From NCBI GenBank assembly GCA_013141055.1, contig JABFRS010000002.1:744001-808000 (forward strand): a stretch of DNA of 64,000 nt, read 5' to 3'. Below are positions 23,240-31,423 of this stretch, piece after piece (position 1 is the first letter of the stretch; each line of letters begins with the position of its first letter). The notes under the pieces are model-generated. The model was not told where the DNA came from and made no database searches. It worked only from the letters and a program-made list of their open reading frames with translations. The position numbers were made by a program, and so were the translations under genes. The DNA comes from Cyclobacteriaceae bacterium (GTDB lineage: Bacteria; Bacteroidota; Bacteroidia; Cytophagales; Cyclobacteriaceae).

Positions 23240-24010
23240 ATGAAGACAAAAGAACAAATTGTAGAAAATTGGTTACCCCGCTATACAGGTCTTGCCCTGG
23301 AAGATTTCGGAGACTATATCCTCCTCACCAACTTTGATAACTATGTAAAGAAATTTGCTGAATGGCACAACGTGGAAGTTCATGGAATGGACAAGGCTAT
23401 GCGAAGTGCTACTGCAGAAGGAATCACCATTATTAATTTCGGAATGGGAAGTCCGAATGCAGCGACGATTATGGACTGTCTGTCAGCGGTTAAGCCCAAG
23501 GGATGTCTGTTCCTGGGCAAGTGCGGCGGACTTAAGAAGAAGAATGATCTGGGAGATTTTATCCTTCCTATCGCTGCCATCAGAGGAGAAGGAACATCGA
23601 ATGACTATTTCCCACCGGAAGTTCCTGCCCTGCCAGCCTTCGCATTGCAGAAAGCAATTTCAACTACCATCCGTGATAATAATCAGGATTACTGGACGGG
23701 TACTGTTTATACAACCAATCGTCGGGTTTGGGAGTGGGATGAACAGTTCAAGGATTATCTGATCAAGATCAGGGCGATGGCCATTGACATGGAAACGGCG
23801 ACGATCTTCTCAACGGCTTTTTATAATGAGATTCCGGCTGGTGCTATTCTTTTAGTTTCGGATCAACCGATGGTACCGGATGGAGTGAAGACTGAGGCAA
23901 GCGATAAAGTAGTAACTGCAAGCTATGTTGACCTTCATCTAAAGATTGGAATCGACTCACTTAAGCAATTGATTAATAACGGCGCAACGGTGAAGCACCT
24001 GAGATATTAA
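23240..24010 (+). CDS. amn: AMP nucleosidase
   Basis: I place the start at 23240; the frame is open 20 codons upstream (to 23180) but that extension is not part of the family. The 256-residue product belongs to the phosphorylase/MTA-SAH nucleosidase fold: GITIINFGMGSPNAATIMDC (about 60-79), LGKCGGLKK, GEGTSNDYFP and MAIDMETATIFSTAFY with the catalytic-type Glu, followed by LVSDQP (Asp). It hydrolyses AMP to adenine and ribose 5-phosphate. The short form without the extra N-terminal regulatory domain of the E. coli enzyme is the usual Bacteroidota type. Confidence 0.9.
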   Translation: MKTKEQIVENWLPRYTGLALEDFGDYILLTNFDNYVKKFAEWHNVEVHGMDKAMRSATAEGITIINFGMGSPNAATIMDCLSAVKPKGCLFLGKCGGLKKKNDLGDFILPIAAIRGEGTSNDYFPPEVPALPAFALQKAISTTIRDNNQDYWTGTVYTTNRRVWEWDEQFKDYLIKIRAMAIDMETATIFSTAFYNEIPAGAILLVSDQPMVPDGVKTEASDKVVTASYVDLHLKIGIDSLKQLINNGATVKHLRY

Positions 24011-24034
24011 TTTAGTGGTCTGGATACATTAAGT

Positions 24035-24068
24035 AAAAAACCTCAGAGTCAAACCTCTGAGGTTTTTT
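24035..24068. terminator. Bidirectional terminator between amn and the MFS gene
   Basis: A 14-bp perfect stem: AAAAAACCTCAGAG (24035-24048) pairs with CTCTGAGGTTTTTT (24055-24068). It has A-runs on one side and T-runs on the other, so it works in both directions. It covers the stop codon and last codons of the minus-strand MFS gene. Confidence 0.9.
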
Positions 24069-25368
24069 CGTTGGTAACGGTTACTCTTGAAAGCAATATC
24101 ATTCCGATAATAAAAAATACCATGAGTGCGAGAGTGCTGTTGCGCATGCTGCCGGAGATCTGTTCGATGAGACCGTAAAAGAAAGTTCCGAAGACGATGG
24201 ACATGGTGAACGTCACGTCGAAAAAGCTGAAATACGAAGCATGATCAATCGCATTGGTTGGAATGAGCTTTGAATACGTTGCTCTTGACAGGGACTGAAT
24301 TCCTCCCATGACAATCCCTACCAGGAAGGCCACGCCATAGAATTCATATTCATTGGTAGTGAGGTAAGCGAGGATACAGATCCCGATCCAGATTCCGATC
24401 AGCATCATAAGGGCAGCTTTGTTACCACGTCTTTTGGAAATATTGGAAAAGGCGTGTGCTCCTGCTGATGCAACCAGTTGAATGATCAACACTGTAAATA
24501 TGAGCTTGCCATCTTCCAGCTTGAGTTCTTTCGCGCCGAAAGAAGCGGCGAGATACATGACGGTCTGGACGCCCATGTTAAAAAAGAAGTAAGCAAAGAG
24601 GAAGCGTTTCAGATTAAAATACTGACTGAGGCTTTTCCAGACTTTTACTAGCTCGCGATATCCATTAAACAGAACACGGCCGGTTGGTTTTCTTTGAAAA
24701 GGATTGTCGGGAAGACGGGCGAATGCAAATTGAGAAAATCCGATCCACCATAGTCCCACCATGAGAAAAGAAGAACGTGTGGCTGTTCCTTCATCGGGGA
24801 AGCCGAAGGTGGACCATGAGAGGATCATAGCCAGGTTGATCACAAGGAGGATCACGCTTCCATAGTAACCCAGTGAGTAGCCCTTTGCACTGACGGCATC
24901 GAAACGATCGGGAGAGGCTATCTCAGGCAGAAAGGCATCATAAAAGACAATGCTTCCTGCGTACCCGATGCTTGCCAGGATGGAGCATATTATGCCCCAC
25001 TCTACATTCTCTCTTGTAAAGAAGAATAAACCCATGCAGGCAAAGCCTCCGAGGTAAACGAAGAACTTCATAAACGCCTTCTTGTTGCCGGTATAGTCTG
25101 CCATTCCTGAAAGCAATGGAAGAAAGGGAGCAATCAACAGGAAAGAGAAAGACAGTGCATAGGAATAGAGAACTGAATTGACAATAGGATATCCAAAGAA
25201 GAGCACGATGTCACCTCCGTCTTTGGATGTGGTGACGGCGTTGTAGTAAACAGGGAATACGGCTGATGTGATGACAAGAGAGTACACTGAATTGGCCCAG
25301 TCATACATGCACCAGGCACGGATGATCTTAGGGTCATTGATAGGGGTTGTAATGACTTGACTGCTCAC
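24049..25368 (-). CDS. MFS transporter, Atg22/UMF1 type
   Basis: A 439-residue permease with about twelve helices. The N-terminus carries the UMF1/Atg22 landmark WCMYDWANSVYSLVITSAVFPVYY (about 18-41). Later segments include LPLLSGMADYTGNKKAFMKFF with the MFS A-motif-like loop, and GGIQSLSRATYSKLIP (about 354-369). Eukaryotic Atg22 exports amino acids from the vacuole; bacterial members are uncharacterised exporters. It is transcribed toward amn and ends in the shared terminator. Confidence 0.9.
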   Translation of the reverse strand: MSSQVITTPINDPKIIRAWCMYDWANSVYSLVITSAVFPVYYNAVTTSKDGGDIVLFFGYPIVNSVLYSYALSFSFLLIAPFLPLLSGMADYTGNKKAFMKFFVYLGGFACMGLFFFTRENVEWGIICSILASIGYAGSIVFYDAFLPEIASPDRFDAVSAKGYSLGYYGSVILLVINLAMILSWSTFGFPDEGTATRSSFLMVGLWWIGFSQFAFARLPDNPFQRKPTGRVLFNGYRELVKVWKSLSQYFNLKRFLFAYFFFNMGVQTVMYLAASFGAKELKLEDGKLIFTVLIIQLVASAGAHAFSNISKRRGNKAALMMLIGIWIGICILAYLTTNEYEFYGVAFLVGIVMGGIQSLSRATYSKLIPTNAIDHASYFSFFDVTFTMSIVFGTFFYGLIEQISGSMRNSTLALMVFFIIGMILLSRVTVTNEKTSEV

Positions 25369-25403
25369 AGATTAAAGATAATGTAAAGATCCGCTTAAGA
25401 CCC

Positions 25404-25436
25404 AAAAAAAAGACCTCCCGACATTGTCAGGAGGTC
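25404..25436 (-). terminator. Terminator of the exbB-exbD operon
   Basis: On the minus strand the stem GACCTCC (25436-25430) pairs with GGAGGTC (25418-25412), extended by a partial inner stem, and is followed by an eight-T run (25411-25404). It lies just beyond the second exbD stop. Confidence 0.85.
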
Positions 25437-25458
25437 CCTTTATTATTGAAAAACAATT

Positions 25459-25926
25459 CTATTTTTCTTCTTTCTTCTTTTCAAGAGTAGTGTAAAGGAT
25501 TTTACGGGCATTTGCTTTGCGGAGTTCTGTTTCCACATCGGCGATGATACCTCTCTTGGCTTCATTGTCTACTTTCAGTGAGATTGTCAGCTGATCACGT
25601 TCGTTTTCAGCGAGCAAATCTTTCTGACGGTTCACCCAAAGGATGATATCCTTAGGTTCGATGAACACATCATCTGCCTGAATTTTTGGCTCTTTACCAA
25701 ATTGTTCTGTTTTTTTAGGCTCTCCGATGTAGAGGTTAGTTACCAGAGATTTACGAAGCAATTTACGAAGCTGGGTAGCTTCAGGAATACGCTGTTGTAC
25801 ATCAATGGCTGTTTCTCTCAATTCGGTTGTAACCATAAAAAAGAACAGCAACATGAAAACCACATCCGGCATGGAAGATGTCGGGATGTCCTGTTTTACC
25901 TGAGCCTTTTTCTTAAACTTTGACAT
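25459..25926 (-). CDS. exbD: ExbD/TolR-family biopolymer transport protein (second copy)
   Basis: A 155-residue single-pass inner-membrane protein. The transmembrane helix has the ExbD signature SMPDVVFMLLFFFMVTTELR (about 18-37), including the key Asp. The periplasmic part is about 115 residues and contains ILWVNRQKDLLAENERDQLTISLKVD. ExbB/ExbD use the proton gradient to drive TonB or gliding/transport partners. It is the last gene of a four-gene leftward operon; it lacks TolR-specific features. The tonB gene itself is not in the window. Confidence 0.92.
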   Translation of the reverse strand: MSKFKKKAQVKQDIPTSSMPDVVFMLLFFFMVTTELRETAIDVQQRIPEATQLRKLLRKSLVTNLYIGEPKKTEQFGKEPKIQADDVFIEPKDIILWVNRQKDLLAENERDQLTISLKVDNEAKRGIIADVETELRKANARKILYTTLEKKKEEK

Positions 25927-25952
25927 AGTCTTCTTAAGTCTTTGTTAAATTA

Positions 25953-26510
25953 TTAGTTACCAACTTTTGTAGGTTCTGCAATAGAAACCTGCATCGGTAC
26001 TCCGGCTCTGCCTTTATCGTAAATCTGTCTGTTCTCTTGAGTTGTGAGGTCAGAAGCAGCTTCACGAAATCTTGCATTTGTAACACCAGCCTGATCTGCA
26101 TACACATCATAGTAAGCAGCCTGGATGACGTCAAGGATTTCCACAAACTTCTTGTGGCTTGTACCACGGTCAGTTTTGTAGGAAACAATGGCCTTTTCAG
26201 GAGAGTCAGAAGAAAGTGGATCAGCACCCTTGTTGAGGATGAACTTCTTTATTTCTTCTTTCAAACCGGATATATCGGTCATTGGGTTTCCTTCCACCAG
26301 CAAGTTATCAGATGAATTGATTTGAATCTTGAACATATTGTGTTCCTGGATCTTTACTTCCAAATCCTGTTGTGCTTCAGGAGGAGGAGGCAGCTGTATG
26401 CTCAATCCACGGTCATTGGCGATCGTAGTTGTTACCAGGAAGAACGTTAACAGCAGAAACGCAATATCTGCCATCGACGCATTCGGAATTTCTGGAGTTG
26501 AACGTGGCAT
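25953..26510 (-). CDS. exbD: ExbD/TolR-family biopolymer transport protein (first copy)
   Basis: A 185-residue paralogue of the next gene. The transmembrane segment is ASMADIAFLLLTFFLVTTTI (about 12-31), with the conserved Asp. The periplasmic part is longer than in the second copy and ends in a region with TNARFREAASDLTTQENRQI. Two different ExbD proteins behind one ExbB is a common Bacteroidota arrangement, and the two might form a mixed complex or serve distinct partners. That division is inference. Confidence 0.92.
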   Translation of the reverse strand: MPRSTPEIPNASMADIAFLLLTFFLVTTTIANDRGLSIQLPPPPEAQQDLEVKIQEHNMFKIQINSSDNLLVEGNPMTDISGLKEEIKKFILNKGADPLSSDSPEKAIVSYKTDRGTSHKKFVEILDVIQAAYYDVYADQAGVTNARFREAASDLTTQENRQIYDKGRAGVPMQVSIAEPTKVGN

Positions 26511-26520
26511 GTGTTTATGG

Positions 26521-26847
26521 CTATTTTAATGCTTTACTGATTTCAGAATAGATCATTCCAATCAAAGCAATGGCAAACACAAAGTAAAACATTGTCAATC
26601 CAGCGCTGATTAGTCGAGAACTAAATTCAGTCGTTACACCCAGATTAACATACTTTGCGTTCAGGCTACCACTTGAGAGAGCGAATGCAATAATAAAAAG
26701 GACTACTAGTGCACCAACTCCCATCGCAGATTTTGCAAGATCCTTAGGAGATCTAAGGGCATTGATCAATGGAAGAACAACCATTGCTCCTGCTGCAACA
26801 AAGAATAGAATATATGCAAAGTAGATACCGATGTCAATTAAATCCAT
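26521..26847 (-). CDS. Small three-helix membrane protein in the exb operon
   Basis: A 108-residue membrane protein with three hydrophobic segments (IGIYFAYILFFVAAGAMVVLPLIN, MGVGALVVLFIIAFALSSG and LTMFYFVFAIALIGMIYSEI). A cytoplasmic loop contains ALRSPKDLAKSA. It sits between exbB and the first exbD with 8- and 10-base spacers, so it is almost certainly expressed with them. I know this protein from similar Bacteroidota operons as uncharacterised. Its place makes a structural or regulatory role in the ExbB-ExbD motor likely; that is inference. Confidence 0.8.
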   Translation of the reverse strand: MDLIDIGIYFAYILFFVAAGAMVVLPLINALRSPKDLAKSAMGVGALVVLFIIAFALSSGSLNAKYVNLGVTTEFSSRLISAGLTMFYFVFAIALIGMIYSEISKALK

Positions 26848-26855
26848 AGGTCAGA

Positions 26856-27650
26856 TTATTTAGAAAGTTTGTGTTTCACCAGGATATCAACCAGGGAGAT
26901 AGAGGCATCTTCCATAGAATTCACCAGCGTATCAATCTTAGAAACGAGATAGTTATACAACACCTGAAGGATCATACCTACGATAAGACCTCCTACGGTA
27001 GTGATCAAGGCCACTTTCATACCACCCGCAACAACCTGAGGAGAAATATCACCGGCAGCTTCAATCGCATCAAATGCGAACACCATCCCGATTACAGTTC
27101 CGAAGAACCCAAGCATGGGTCCGAGTGAAATAAACAATGATATCCAGATAAGACCTCTTTCAAGTTTACCCATTTCAACACCGCCATAAGAAACAACTGA
27201 TTTTTCAACCATGTCAACTCCTTCAGAAGCGCGCATCAAACCTTGTGTGAAGATTGAAGCGATAGGGCCACGAGTATTTTTAGTTACATTCTTAGCAGCT
27301 TCTACACCACCCTTTGCCAAAGCATCTTCGATTTGAGCAAGAAGCTTGGTTGTATTAGTTGTAGCCATATTCAATGTAATGATTCTTTCAATGGCGATTG
27401 CCAAACCAAGGATCAAACAAATCAGGATTGGCCACATGAATGGCACACCACCCTGAATGAAGTAGTCTTTTACTTGTTGATGGAAAGTCATTTCTTCCGG
27501 TGCGTCAGCTGCTGGAGTTTCAGCTGCCATAGGGGCTGCTTCAACGGGTGCAGGTTCTGCTTTAGTAGTATCAGCTGTCTGCGCAATCGTGGCGATCGAT
27601 CCGCAGAGGAGCACTCCGAAAAAGAAAAGAATAGCGAATTGTTTTTTCAT
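26856..27650 (-). CDS. exbB: MotA/TolQ/ExbB-family proton channel protein
   Basis: A 264-residue protein. A signal-like N-terminal helix (residues 1-22) leads into an Ala/Pro/Glu-rich linker (about 23-55). Three ExbB transmembrane segments follow: PFMWPILICLILGLAIAIERIITL (about 71-94), LIWISLFISLGPMLGFFGTVIGMVFAF (about 165-191) and ALITTVGGLIVGMILQVLYNYLV. The GFFGTVIGMVFAFDAI segment is the family hallmark. The extra N-terminal helix and linker are typical of Bacteroidota ExbB. First gene of the operon. Confidence 0.94.
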   Translation of the reverse strand: MKKQFAILFFFGVLLCGSIATIAQTADTTKAEPAPVEAAPMAAETPAADAPEEMTFHQQVKDYFIQGGVPFMWPILICLILGLAIAIERIITLNMATTNTTKLLAQIEDALAKGGVEAAKNVTKNTRGPIASIFTQGLMRASEGVDMVEKSVVSYGGVEMGKLERGLIWISLFISLGPMLGFFGTVIGMVFAFDAIEAAGDISPQVVAGGMKVALITTVGGLIVGMILQVLYNYLVSKIDTLVNSMEDASISLVDILVKHKLSK

Positions 27651-27683
27651 GGTTTAAGGTTTAAGTCTAAGTCTTGAAGTGGC

Positions 27684-27715
27684 CAAAATTAAAGTTTTTG
27701 TTCATTTCTAAACAA
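27684..27715 (-). promoter_or_regulatory. Promoter of the exb operon
   Basis: On the minus strand TTG at 27715-27713 is followed after 21 bases by TAATTTTG at 27691-27684, a perfect TAnnTTTG. The ExbB ATG is 33 bases downstream. The same TAATTTTG octamer also drives the E1 gene. Confidence 0.65.
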
Positions 27716-27845
27716 GAAATCTCAAATTTTTACCGGAAAAAACTCGCTTTTGTTTGACAGTCGGTAAGAATAAACCCTAACCCTCCGAAAAGTCACAACT
27801 AAAACTGTCTTTTCCCTTATTTTCTATTTCTTTGTGACCCTTTTT

Positions 27846-27935
27846 GGAGAGGTGTCAGAGTGGCCGAACGAGCACGCCTGGAAAGTGTGTATACCTTCAC
27901 GGGTATCGCGGGTTCGAATCCCGCCCTCTCCGCCA
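27846..27935 (+). tRNA. tRNA-Ser (GGA)
   Basis: A 90-nt class II tRNA with encoded CCA. The acceptor stem GGAGAGG (27846-27852) pairs with CCTCTCC (27925-27931), followed by discriminator G and CCA. The anticodon stem CACGC/GTGTG encloses loop CTGGAAA with anticodon GGA at 27880-27882. A long variable arm (about 16 nt) with TACCTTCACGGGTA pairing is typical of tRNA-Ser. The T loop reads GGTTCGAATCC. It reads UCC and UCU codons. No terminator-like run follows; instead the repeat cluster below begins one base later. Confidence 0.97.
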
Positions 27936-28040
27936 TCGTTCGCTGAAGCGAACTACAGCGGATGCAATCCGCGAATCTTTCGGCGAAGCGAGCTACGACG
28001 GATGCAATCCGCGAGTCGCTCGCGAAGGAGAGCTTCGCCA
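27936..28040. repeat. Palindrome-rich direct repeat cluster after tRNA-Ser
   Basis: Two 33-bp copies with 29 identical positions, starting GAAGCGARCTAC and containing CGGATGCAATCCGCGA: copy 1 at 27945-27977 and copy 2 at 27985-28017, period 40. Each contains a hairpin CGGAT-GCA-ATCCG. Flanks add further dyads: TTCGCT/AGCGAA (27939-27952) and GGCGAAGC (27982-27989) with GCTTCGCC (28032-28039). The block is G+C-rich compared with its surroundings. It lacks a plausible gene on either strand. Confidence 0.85.
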
Positions 28041-28098
28041 AACAATCTTATATAGTTAAACTAACTTCTTTTGTGTGACTCACACATTGAAAGTTCCC

Positions 28099-29169
28099 CT
28101 ATATCTGGTCCTCACTCATCTCCCCCACGATGGGCTTACCTATCAGTTGTTTGGTTTTCTCTGATCCATGTTCCCCCAACAGCAACATCAGCTTGGTAAC
28201 AGCAGCTTCAATTGTCATGTCTGCACCACTGATGACTCCAATATCTCTCAACGCCCTGCTGGTTTCATACTTTCCCTGAATCACCATTCCTCCTGGACAC
28301 TGTGAAATATTAAGAATCAGCAGACCTCCTGAGATTGCCTCTTTTAACAGATCGATGAACCAGGACGCCGACGGTGCATTGCCGGATCCAAAGGTCTCGA
28401 TCACCAGGGCTTTCAGATTTGGATTCCTAATTACAGGAGCAACGGTCTCAGCATTAATACCCGGAAACAACTTAAGAATAGCAACACCCCTGCTGAACTT
28501 GGATACGAGGTTCAACTTTCCTCCCGACAAGGGCCTGATTGCCGATACGTTGTAATCAATTTTCACTCCTGCTTTCGCCAATGGCGGATAGTTACCAGAG
28601 TTAAATGCATCAAAGTGCATGCTCTCAACTTTCTTTGCACGAGATCCTCTCAGAAGTTCATAGTCAAAATAAATACAAACTTCCGGTACGATTGCTTTTC
28701 CATCCTCCCATGCTGAGGCAATCTCCAATGCCGTTATAAGATTTTCACGTGCATCTGATCTCGGTTCTGAAATTGGTAACTGCGCTCCTGTAAATACAAC
28801 AGGCTTCGCAAGATTCTGAAGCATGAAACTCAAGGCTGAAGCTGTATACGCCATGGTATCTGTTCCATGCAATACCACAAATCCATCCTGACTTTCGTAA
28901 TGCTCTTTAATAATGTTGCCGATCATCTGCCAGTGCTCAGGCTCTATGTTGGAAGAGTCAATGGGCTCATCAAAAGATATAATAGTGATCTCCAGAAATA
29001 AATTTCGCAACGTTGGAAGATGCTCAAGGATCAAAGAGAAATCGAATGGAAGCAATACTCCATTCGCATCATGCACCATCCCGAAAGTTCCTCCCGTATA
29101 GATAATCATAACCCTTGCCTTCGGCTTTAAGGGAGTAGCAGTGTTGACGGTAAGGGGCTTCTGATTCAT
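28099..29169 (-). CDS. ansA: L-asparaginase, type I
   Basis: A 356-residue enzyme that hydrolyses L-asparagine to aspartate and ammonia. The first active-site motif is IYTGGTFGMV with TGGT at 25-28, and the second is LHGTDTMAYTAS (HGTDTM at 101-106). SDAREN (about 136-141) also matches the family. There is no signal peptide, so it is the cytoplasmic type I form. It ends a leftward gene set with tatD 12 bases upstream. A glutamine/asparagine substrate preference cannot be read from sequence. Confidence 0.92.
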   Translation of the reverse strand: MNQKPLTVNTATPLKPKARVMIIYTGGTFGMVHDANGVLLPFDFSLILEHLPTLRNLFLEITIISFDEPIDSSNIEPEHWQMIGNIIKEHYESQDGFVVLHGTDTMAYTASALSFMLQNLAKPVVFTGAQLPISEPRSDARENLITALEIASAWEDGKAIVPEVCIYFDYELLRGSRAKKVESMHFDAFNSGNYPPLAKAGVKIDYNVSAIRPLSGGKLNLVSKFSRGVAILKLFPGINAETVAPVIRNPNLKALVIETFGSGNAPSASWFIDLLKEAISGGLLILNISQCPGGMVIQGKYETSRALRDIGVISGADMTIEAAVTKLMLLLGEHGSEKTKQLIGKPIVGEMSEDQI

Positions 29170-29181
29170 TGTGAATTAAAA

Positions 29182-29997
29182 TTAAATACCAGCGTTAGCA
29201 AATATCTTAAAGGAATTTGAAGTTGTGGCTGACTGAAGTTCGCTCATATTGACTTTCATAAGGTCACAGACTTTCTCAGCTATCAAAGGTATATATGCCG
29301 GCTCATTTCTCTTACCACGATGAGGCACAGGTGCGAGATAGGGACTATCCGTTTCAAGGACAATATTATTAAGCGTCACTTCCGGCAACACTTTGTCCAA
29401 CCCACCATTCTTGAATGTTACCACTCCCCCGATTCCAAGACGAAATCCAAGAGCGATTATTCTCTTTGCCTGATCTGCGGTTCCTGAAAAGCAATGAAAG
29501 ATACCTGTGAGTTTATCATCTGAAAGTGACTCCAGTATTTCTATGGTCTCATCAATTGACTCCCTGCTATGAATCACCAGCGGCAATTCAAATTTCTTTG
29601 CCCACGCTGCCTGAATCCGGAAAGCCTCCTTCTGCTGATCCCAGAATGTTTTATCCCAATGAAGGTCTGTACCCATCTCTCCTATTGCACAAAACTTTCT
29701 TTGATGGAGCCACGTCTCAACGATATAGAGTTCTTTTTCAAAGTCCTTCTTTACAGAACAGGGATGAAGTCCCATCATTGGAAAGCATGATTGCGGATAC
29801 TTTCGTTCGAGTTCCATCATTCCATCGATCGAGGCATGATCCACATTGGGCATGAACATTTTCTTCACGCCCGCATCGCCAGCACGCACCAGCATATCTT
29901 CACGATCAATCTTAAACTCTTCTGAATAGATATGAGTGTGAGTGTCGACCCAATAGTCGGACGCAGAATTAACAGTAACAGGGTCTTGTAATCTCAT
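29182..29997 (-). CDS. tatD: TatD-family metal-dependent hydrolase
   Basis: A 271-residue TIM-barrel hydrolase. Metal-binding and catalytic landmarks: HTHIY with His20 and His22, the Glu of AIGEMGTD (about 101-107), IHSRES (His about 143), HCFSG (about 167-171) and LETDSPYLAP (about 220-229). TatD enzymes have 3'-5' exonuclease or DNase activity and are also linked to D-aminoacyl-tRNA repair in some lineages. Its start overlaps the DgkA stop by 4 bases. A weak ATG/ATC alternative start is not needed, as length fits the family. Confidence 0.92.
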   Translation of the reverse strand: MRLQDPVTVNSASDYWVDTHTHIYSEEFKIDREDMLVRAGDAGVKKMFMPNVDHASIDGMMELERKYPQSCFPMMGLHPCSVKKDFEKELYIVETWLHQRKFCAIGEMGTDLHWDKTFWDQQKEAFRIQAAWAKKFELPLVIHSRESIDETIEILESLSDDKLTGIFHCFSGTADQAKRIIALGFRLGIGGVVTFKNGGLDKVLPEVTLNNIVLETDSPYLAPVPHRGKRNEPAYIPLIAEKVCDLMKVNMSELQSATTSNSFKIFANAGI

Positions 29998-30344
29998 CCC
30001 AGTAAATACTTTTTAAAAATAATAAAACCAATTATGACTGAAGCGATCGCTGCAATCATCGTTGCTCCCGCTGCGATGTCCTTGATCTTTCCAGCAACAT
30101 GTGAATATTCCGGCGAGATCATGTTGATGATGTATTCGATGGAAGTATTTATCATTTCCATTGCCAGCACCATGCCAATGACCAGAATAATGGCGATCCA
30201 CTCTGCCGTAGTGATGCTAAAGTAAAATCCAAAAGCAATAACGATCGCAGCAATAAAAAGCAGGATCTTAAAATTACGCTGCTCTTTCACAACAACCTTA
30301 ATACCCTTTACAGCATAGCGAAAGCTTTTCAGAAATGCATTCAT
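29994..30344 (-). CDS. dgkA: Diacylglycerol/undecaprenol kinase family protein
   Basis: A 116-residue membrane protein with three helices. The N-terminus FLKSFRYAVKGIKVVVKEQRNFKI is the amphipathic DgkA lead. VLAMEMINTSIEYIINMI (about 58-76) carries the catalytic Glu/Asn motif EMINTSIE. Bacterial DgkA phosphorylates diacylglycerol or, in Gram-positive-like forms, undecaprenol. Located between a glycosyltransferase and tatD with 4-base overlaps on both sides, so translation is coupled. A link to lipid recycling for surface-glycan synthesis is plausible but inferred. Confidence 0.9.
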   Translation of the reverse strand: MNAFLKSFRYAVKGIKVVVKEQRNFKILLFIAAIVIAFGFYFSITTAEWIAIILVIGMVLAMEMINTSIEYIINMISPEYSHVAGKIKDIAAGATMIAAIASVIIGFIIFKKYLLG

Positions 30345-31404
30345 GCGACTATAGAATCAATGGCCTTTAACAGAAGCGCGTTATCATATTCATAATACGA
30401 CAGACCCTTAAACTGATCCACCGTCTTCATACCTTCCTTAACAGAAAATTTTTTTTGATCCATTGAAAATGCAACAACCTGTTCCTTCAGATAATCTGCC
30501 AAAAAAACCTGCTCCGGCTGCTGAGGTGTTGGAACAAAGATAGCCTTCTTCCCCATTGCAATCAGATCCATCACACTACTATAACCACTGCGGCATATCA
30601 CAACGCCCGCATCGCGAATGGCGGTCTGCAGCTTATCAGAAGTGAGATGATTAACAATTTCCAATCGTCCTTTCTGAATATGAAAAGGTGTATCTGGTTT
30701 GCCAACTACCAGCAAGGACTTTAATCCAGATCTTTTTAATTCGTCAGTTACTATTTTCTCAAACATGGATCGCTGGGGTTCCGCCCGGATACCAGAGCGA
30801 GAATATCGAATTGCTGCTTGACAGGCCTGGAGCCTTCAAATCTTGAAAGCCAGCCAATGTACTTCTGGTTGGGTACGCTTCGGGAAGTAAAAGGCTTCGT
30901 CAACTCCGCTTCCGGCATATCAGGGATCCACACCTGTGAAAACTTCTTTATATACTGATGAAGAAGATGATTTACTCCGGGTGACATCCAGATAAATCCT
31001 TTTGGCATCAGAAGATTGACCTGGTGTGTAATGAAAACAGATTTTACGGATGAGGTCCAGCAACCATATCGGTTATCTGATATAACGATATCGATCTTAT
31101 TTTCCTGAATCAGTCTTTCGAGCACAACATGCTCCTCCTCTATTACCTTTCTGAACTTCGGCAATTGAAGAATCATTGAGAATGACATGGAACCTTTGCC
31201 CTGATAAACGGGGTCATAGGAAGGAAACTCAAAAAAGACAAGCTGAGGAAATTCCTGGCGCAGCAATTCCAATGCACCTCCGCTTGAGGCAATGAAGACT
31301 TGCGCTCCTCTCTTTGTCAATTCACGGATAACAGGGACACAACGGGTTGCGTGACCAAGACCCCAGTCGAGCGGACAAACGATAACTCTTTTTTGAATCG
31401 CCAT
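30341..31404 (-). pseudogene. MurG-like glycosyltransferase split by a one-base deletion
   Basis: Two overlapping minus-strand frames together form one 354-residue glycosyltransferase of the MurG/UDP-glucuronosyl type. The first part (31404 to about 30780) has RVIVCPLDWGLGHATRC and HQVNLLM. The second part (from about 30780 to 30341) has VVICRSGYSSVMDLIAMGKKAIFVPTP, the nucleotide-sugar-binding signature. The break lies at the motif VSG(P)EPQRSMFE: the plus strand reads TTCCGCCCGG near 30779-30788, where one extra G would restore the frame. No slippery heptamer is present. Either a pseudogene, a real deletion or a sequencing error. The product's acceptor is unknown; it lies between polysaccharide deacetylase and dgkA. 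Confidence 0.85.
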
Positions 31405-31423
31405 TATGGCAAAGATCGGTAAT

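Noticed and set aside
27834-28059. Small protein-coding frames over the tRNA and repeats
   Set aside because: They run through tRNA-Ser sequence and the palindromic repeats and have no coding character.
30741-30790. Programmed frameshift in the glycosyltransferase
   Set aside because: There is no X_XXY_YYZ heptamer at the break; one missing G explains it more simply.
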